DNA of 12,606 nucleotides from positions 1 to 12,606 of the forward strand of contig DUKW01000151.1 of assembly GCA_013329105.1 (NCBI GenBank), read 5' to 3'. The notes under the pieces are model-generated. The model searched no databases and was not told the DNA's origin. It was given only the letters and a program-made list of their open reading frames with translations. Positions 11,615 through 12,606 of this stretch are shown in pieces. The stretch comes from Candidatus Methanomethylophilaceae archaeon (lineage in GTDB: Archaea; Thermoplasmatota; Thermoplasmata; Methanomassiliicoccales; Methanomethylophilaceae). Position numbers and translations under genes: made by a program. The first letter of the stretch is position 1; each line of letters opens with the position of its first letter.

Positions 11615-12606
11615 TTACCGTTCTATTGCCAGTAAAAGCTCCCCAATTTGCACGGTCTCCACTTCGCGGCCATGCAGCATGAGTTTTTTCACAAACTCTA
11701 TATGCTCTTCATTGAGGAACATTCCGTCAATTATCTCTACCGGTCCTTTACTGAGGGCCTTATAGAGTTCAGACGGGTTTATATTTCCTAGTGCCTCAAT
11801 GATCTTCTTTGCATCCTCTTTGAACTGAGGGCCGATCTTGGAATGTAGAGGCTTGATGGCAACCACTCTCTCCTCCAGTTCGGCACTGGGCACTATACGC
11901 ACTTCTTTAGCTTTGATGGTCTCCATGATATCTTTCTCAAGTCCATTCAGCAGCGATGCGACAGTCCCTATGATTTCTAAGGAGGCTAGTTCCTGATTGA
12001 GCGCTATCCGTTTGTTTGCCTTCCATGTCCTGACCCCAGAGATAACCTCTTTTAGAATTTTGCCTACCTCGATGGCTCTTTTGTCTACCTCGAATGGTTC
12101 TGGCCAGGAGCTTATGTGTATAGAAAGATCTCCCTCCTGATCTCTGAAATGCCGTTGGTAGGAGTCCTCAGTCACATGAGGCATTAGAGGAGCAAGAACC
12201 TTTATGATGCCTAAGTAGACGTTATATAACGTCCAACGTGCTGCCTCATCATCACGGTGCTTTACCATCTCGATATAATGGTCTGCGAATTCATGCCATG
12301 AGAACGATTCGATCTCCCTCATGGCTTTATCGAACTGATATTCCTGAAACAGTTTGTCGACATGTTTCACCACCTCACTATATCTACTCAATATCCACTT
12401 GTCAGCGGCGCTGAGATTATTTGGTCTCTGTGGTTTTCTGTTAACCTTGCTGCCGACGAAGTTACCCATGTTAAATATTTTGTTGCTAAATCTCCTTCCC
12501 CTTATGACATCTTTTTCGCGGAAGGCGTGGTCCACGCCCAGAGAGCAAGTGCAAGCATAGTAGCGTAGGGCATCGGCACCATATTCCTCAATTATTGGTA
12601 AAGGGT
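11615..12606 (-). CDS. valS: Valyl-tRNA synthetase, C-terminal part (5' end beyond the window)
   Basis: The frame is open to the window edge and reads PLPIIEEYGADALRYYACTC just before VDHAFREKDVIRGRRF. This is the class Ia 'EeyGADalRyw' segment that follows the KMSKS loop in valyl-tRNA synthetase, so the catalytic domain lies upstream, outside the window. GTG 12535 is an internal Val codon, not a start. The rest is the helical anticodon-binding domain, with WILSRYSEVVKHVDKLFQEY, WHEFADHYIEMVKHR and LIKVLAPLMPHVTEDSYQ-type segments (here IIKVLAPLMPHVTEDSYQ), and ends with a C-terminal region about 120 residues long. IleRS or LeuRS are less likely, as RGRRFSNKIFN is typical of ValRS. The stop codon directly abuts that of the convergent helicase gene. 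Confidence 0.92.
   Translation of the reverse strand, partial: PLPIIEEYGADALRYYACTCSLGVDHAFREKDVIRGRRFSNKIFNMGNFVGSKVNRKPQRPNNLSAADKWILSRYSEVVKHVDKLFQEYQFDKAMREIESFSWHEFADHYIEMVKHRDDEAARWTLYNVYLGIIKVLAPLMPHVTEDSYQRHFRDQEGDLSIHISSWPEPFEVDKRAIEVGKILKEVISGVRTWKANKRIALNQELASLEIIGTVASLLNGLEKDIMETIKAKEVRIVPSAELEERVVAIKPLHSKIGPQFKEDAKKIIEALGNINPSELYKALSKGPVEIIDGMFLNEEHIEFVKKLMLHGREVETVQIGELLLAIER

Noticed and set aside
11615..12535. Separate 306-residue gene starting at GTG 12535
   Set aside because: Upstream in-frame sequence to the window edge matches the valyl-tRNA synthetase segment after KMSKS, so the GTG is an internal Val codon.
1..12606. CRISPR array, insertion sequence or prophage
   Set aside because: No regularly spaced long direct repeats, transposase, integrase, phage structural genes or terminal inverted repeats were seen.

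Overview
The window is chromosomal DNA from an archaeon. Evidence: a NikR-type nickel regulator, an archaeal-length type IA topoisomerase I with four C-terminal zinc ribbons, a nicotinate phosphoribosyltransferase tail carrying the cysteine knuckle known from Thermoplasma, TATA-type promoter elements about 27 nt before several start codons (some apparently leaderless), and a Gly tRNA. HypA and HypD imply a [NiFe]-hydrogenase. A nickel-using, anaerobic euryarchaeon of the Thermoplasmatota/methanogen type is the best guess, but nothing here fixes the lineage. TAG is an ordinary stop codon for at least three genes (nikR, nth, hypD), which argues against heavy pyrrolysine recoding.

Layout. 1-294: C-terminal end of nicotinate phosphoribosyltransferase (+), followed by a hairpin/T-run terminator. 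295-631: a long spacer with a TATA element near 410, three AAAGCA iterons and a predicted pseudoknotted RNA just before a small zinc-ribbon gene (632-850). 923-1962: a translationally coupled pair, a short G3E (CobW/COG0523-like) GTPase and a partner ending in a Cys/His-rich metal-binding tail. 1983-4307 (-): topoisomerase I. 4359-4808 (-): NikR. 4948/4993-9105 (+): a compact run of a stand-alone asparagine-synthetase-like PP-loop enzyme, a FolC-like Mur ligase, endonuclease III, HypA and HypD, with several overlapping stop/start codons. 9135-9683 (-): a four-helix membrane protein of unknown function. 9684-9943: a spacer with a very strong stem-loop, a possible small RNA. 9944-10019 (-): tRNA-Gly(GCC). 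10157-11614 (+): a DEAD-box RNA helicase with a DbpA-type RNA-binding domain. 11615-12606 (-): C-terminal third of valyl-tRNA synthetase, running off the window.

The main theme is metal, probably nickel, handling. A putative metallochaperone pair, NikR, and two hydrogenase maturation proteins lie within about 8 kb, and nikR is divergent from the operon that ends in hypA-hypD. The shared control region between nikR and that operon holds a 10-bp palindrome between the nikR TATA element and start codon, and a separate perfect 10-nt inverted repeat, one arm of which covers the likely start of the first operon gene. The rest is housekeeping: NAD salvage, topology, base excision repair, tRNA charging and RNA remodelling.

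The best candidates for something undescribed are the pseudoknotted RNA at 485-600, the split G3E GTPase/Cys-His tail pair, the non-canonical start of the PP-loop gene, and the structured element at 9775-9858. All homology statements come from motif recognition by eye; no database search was run.
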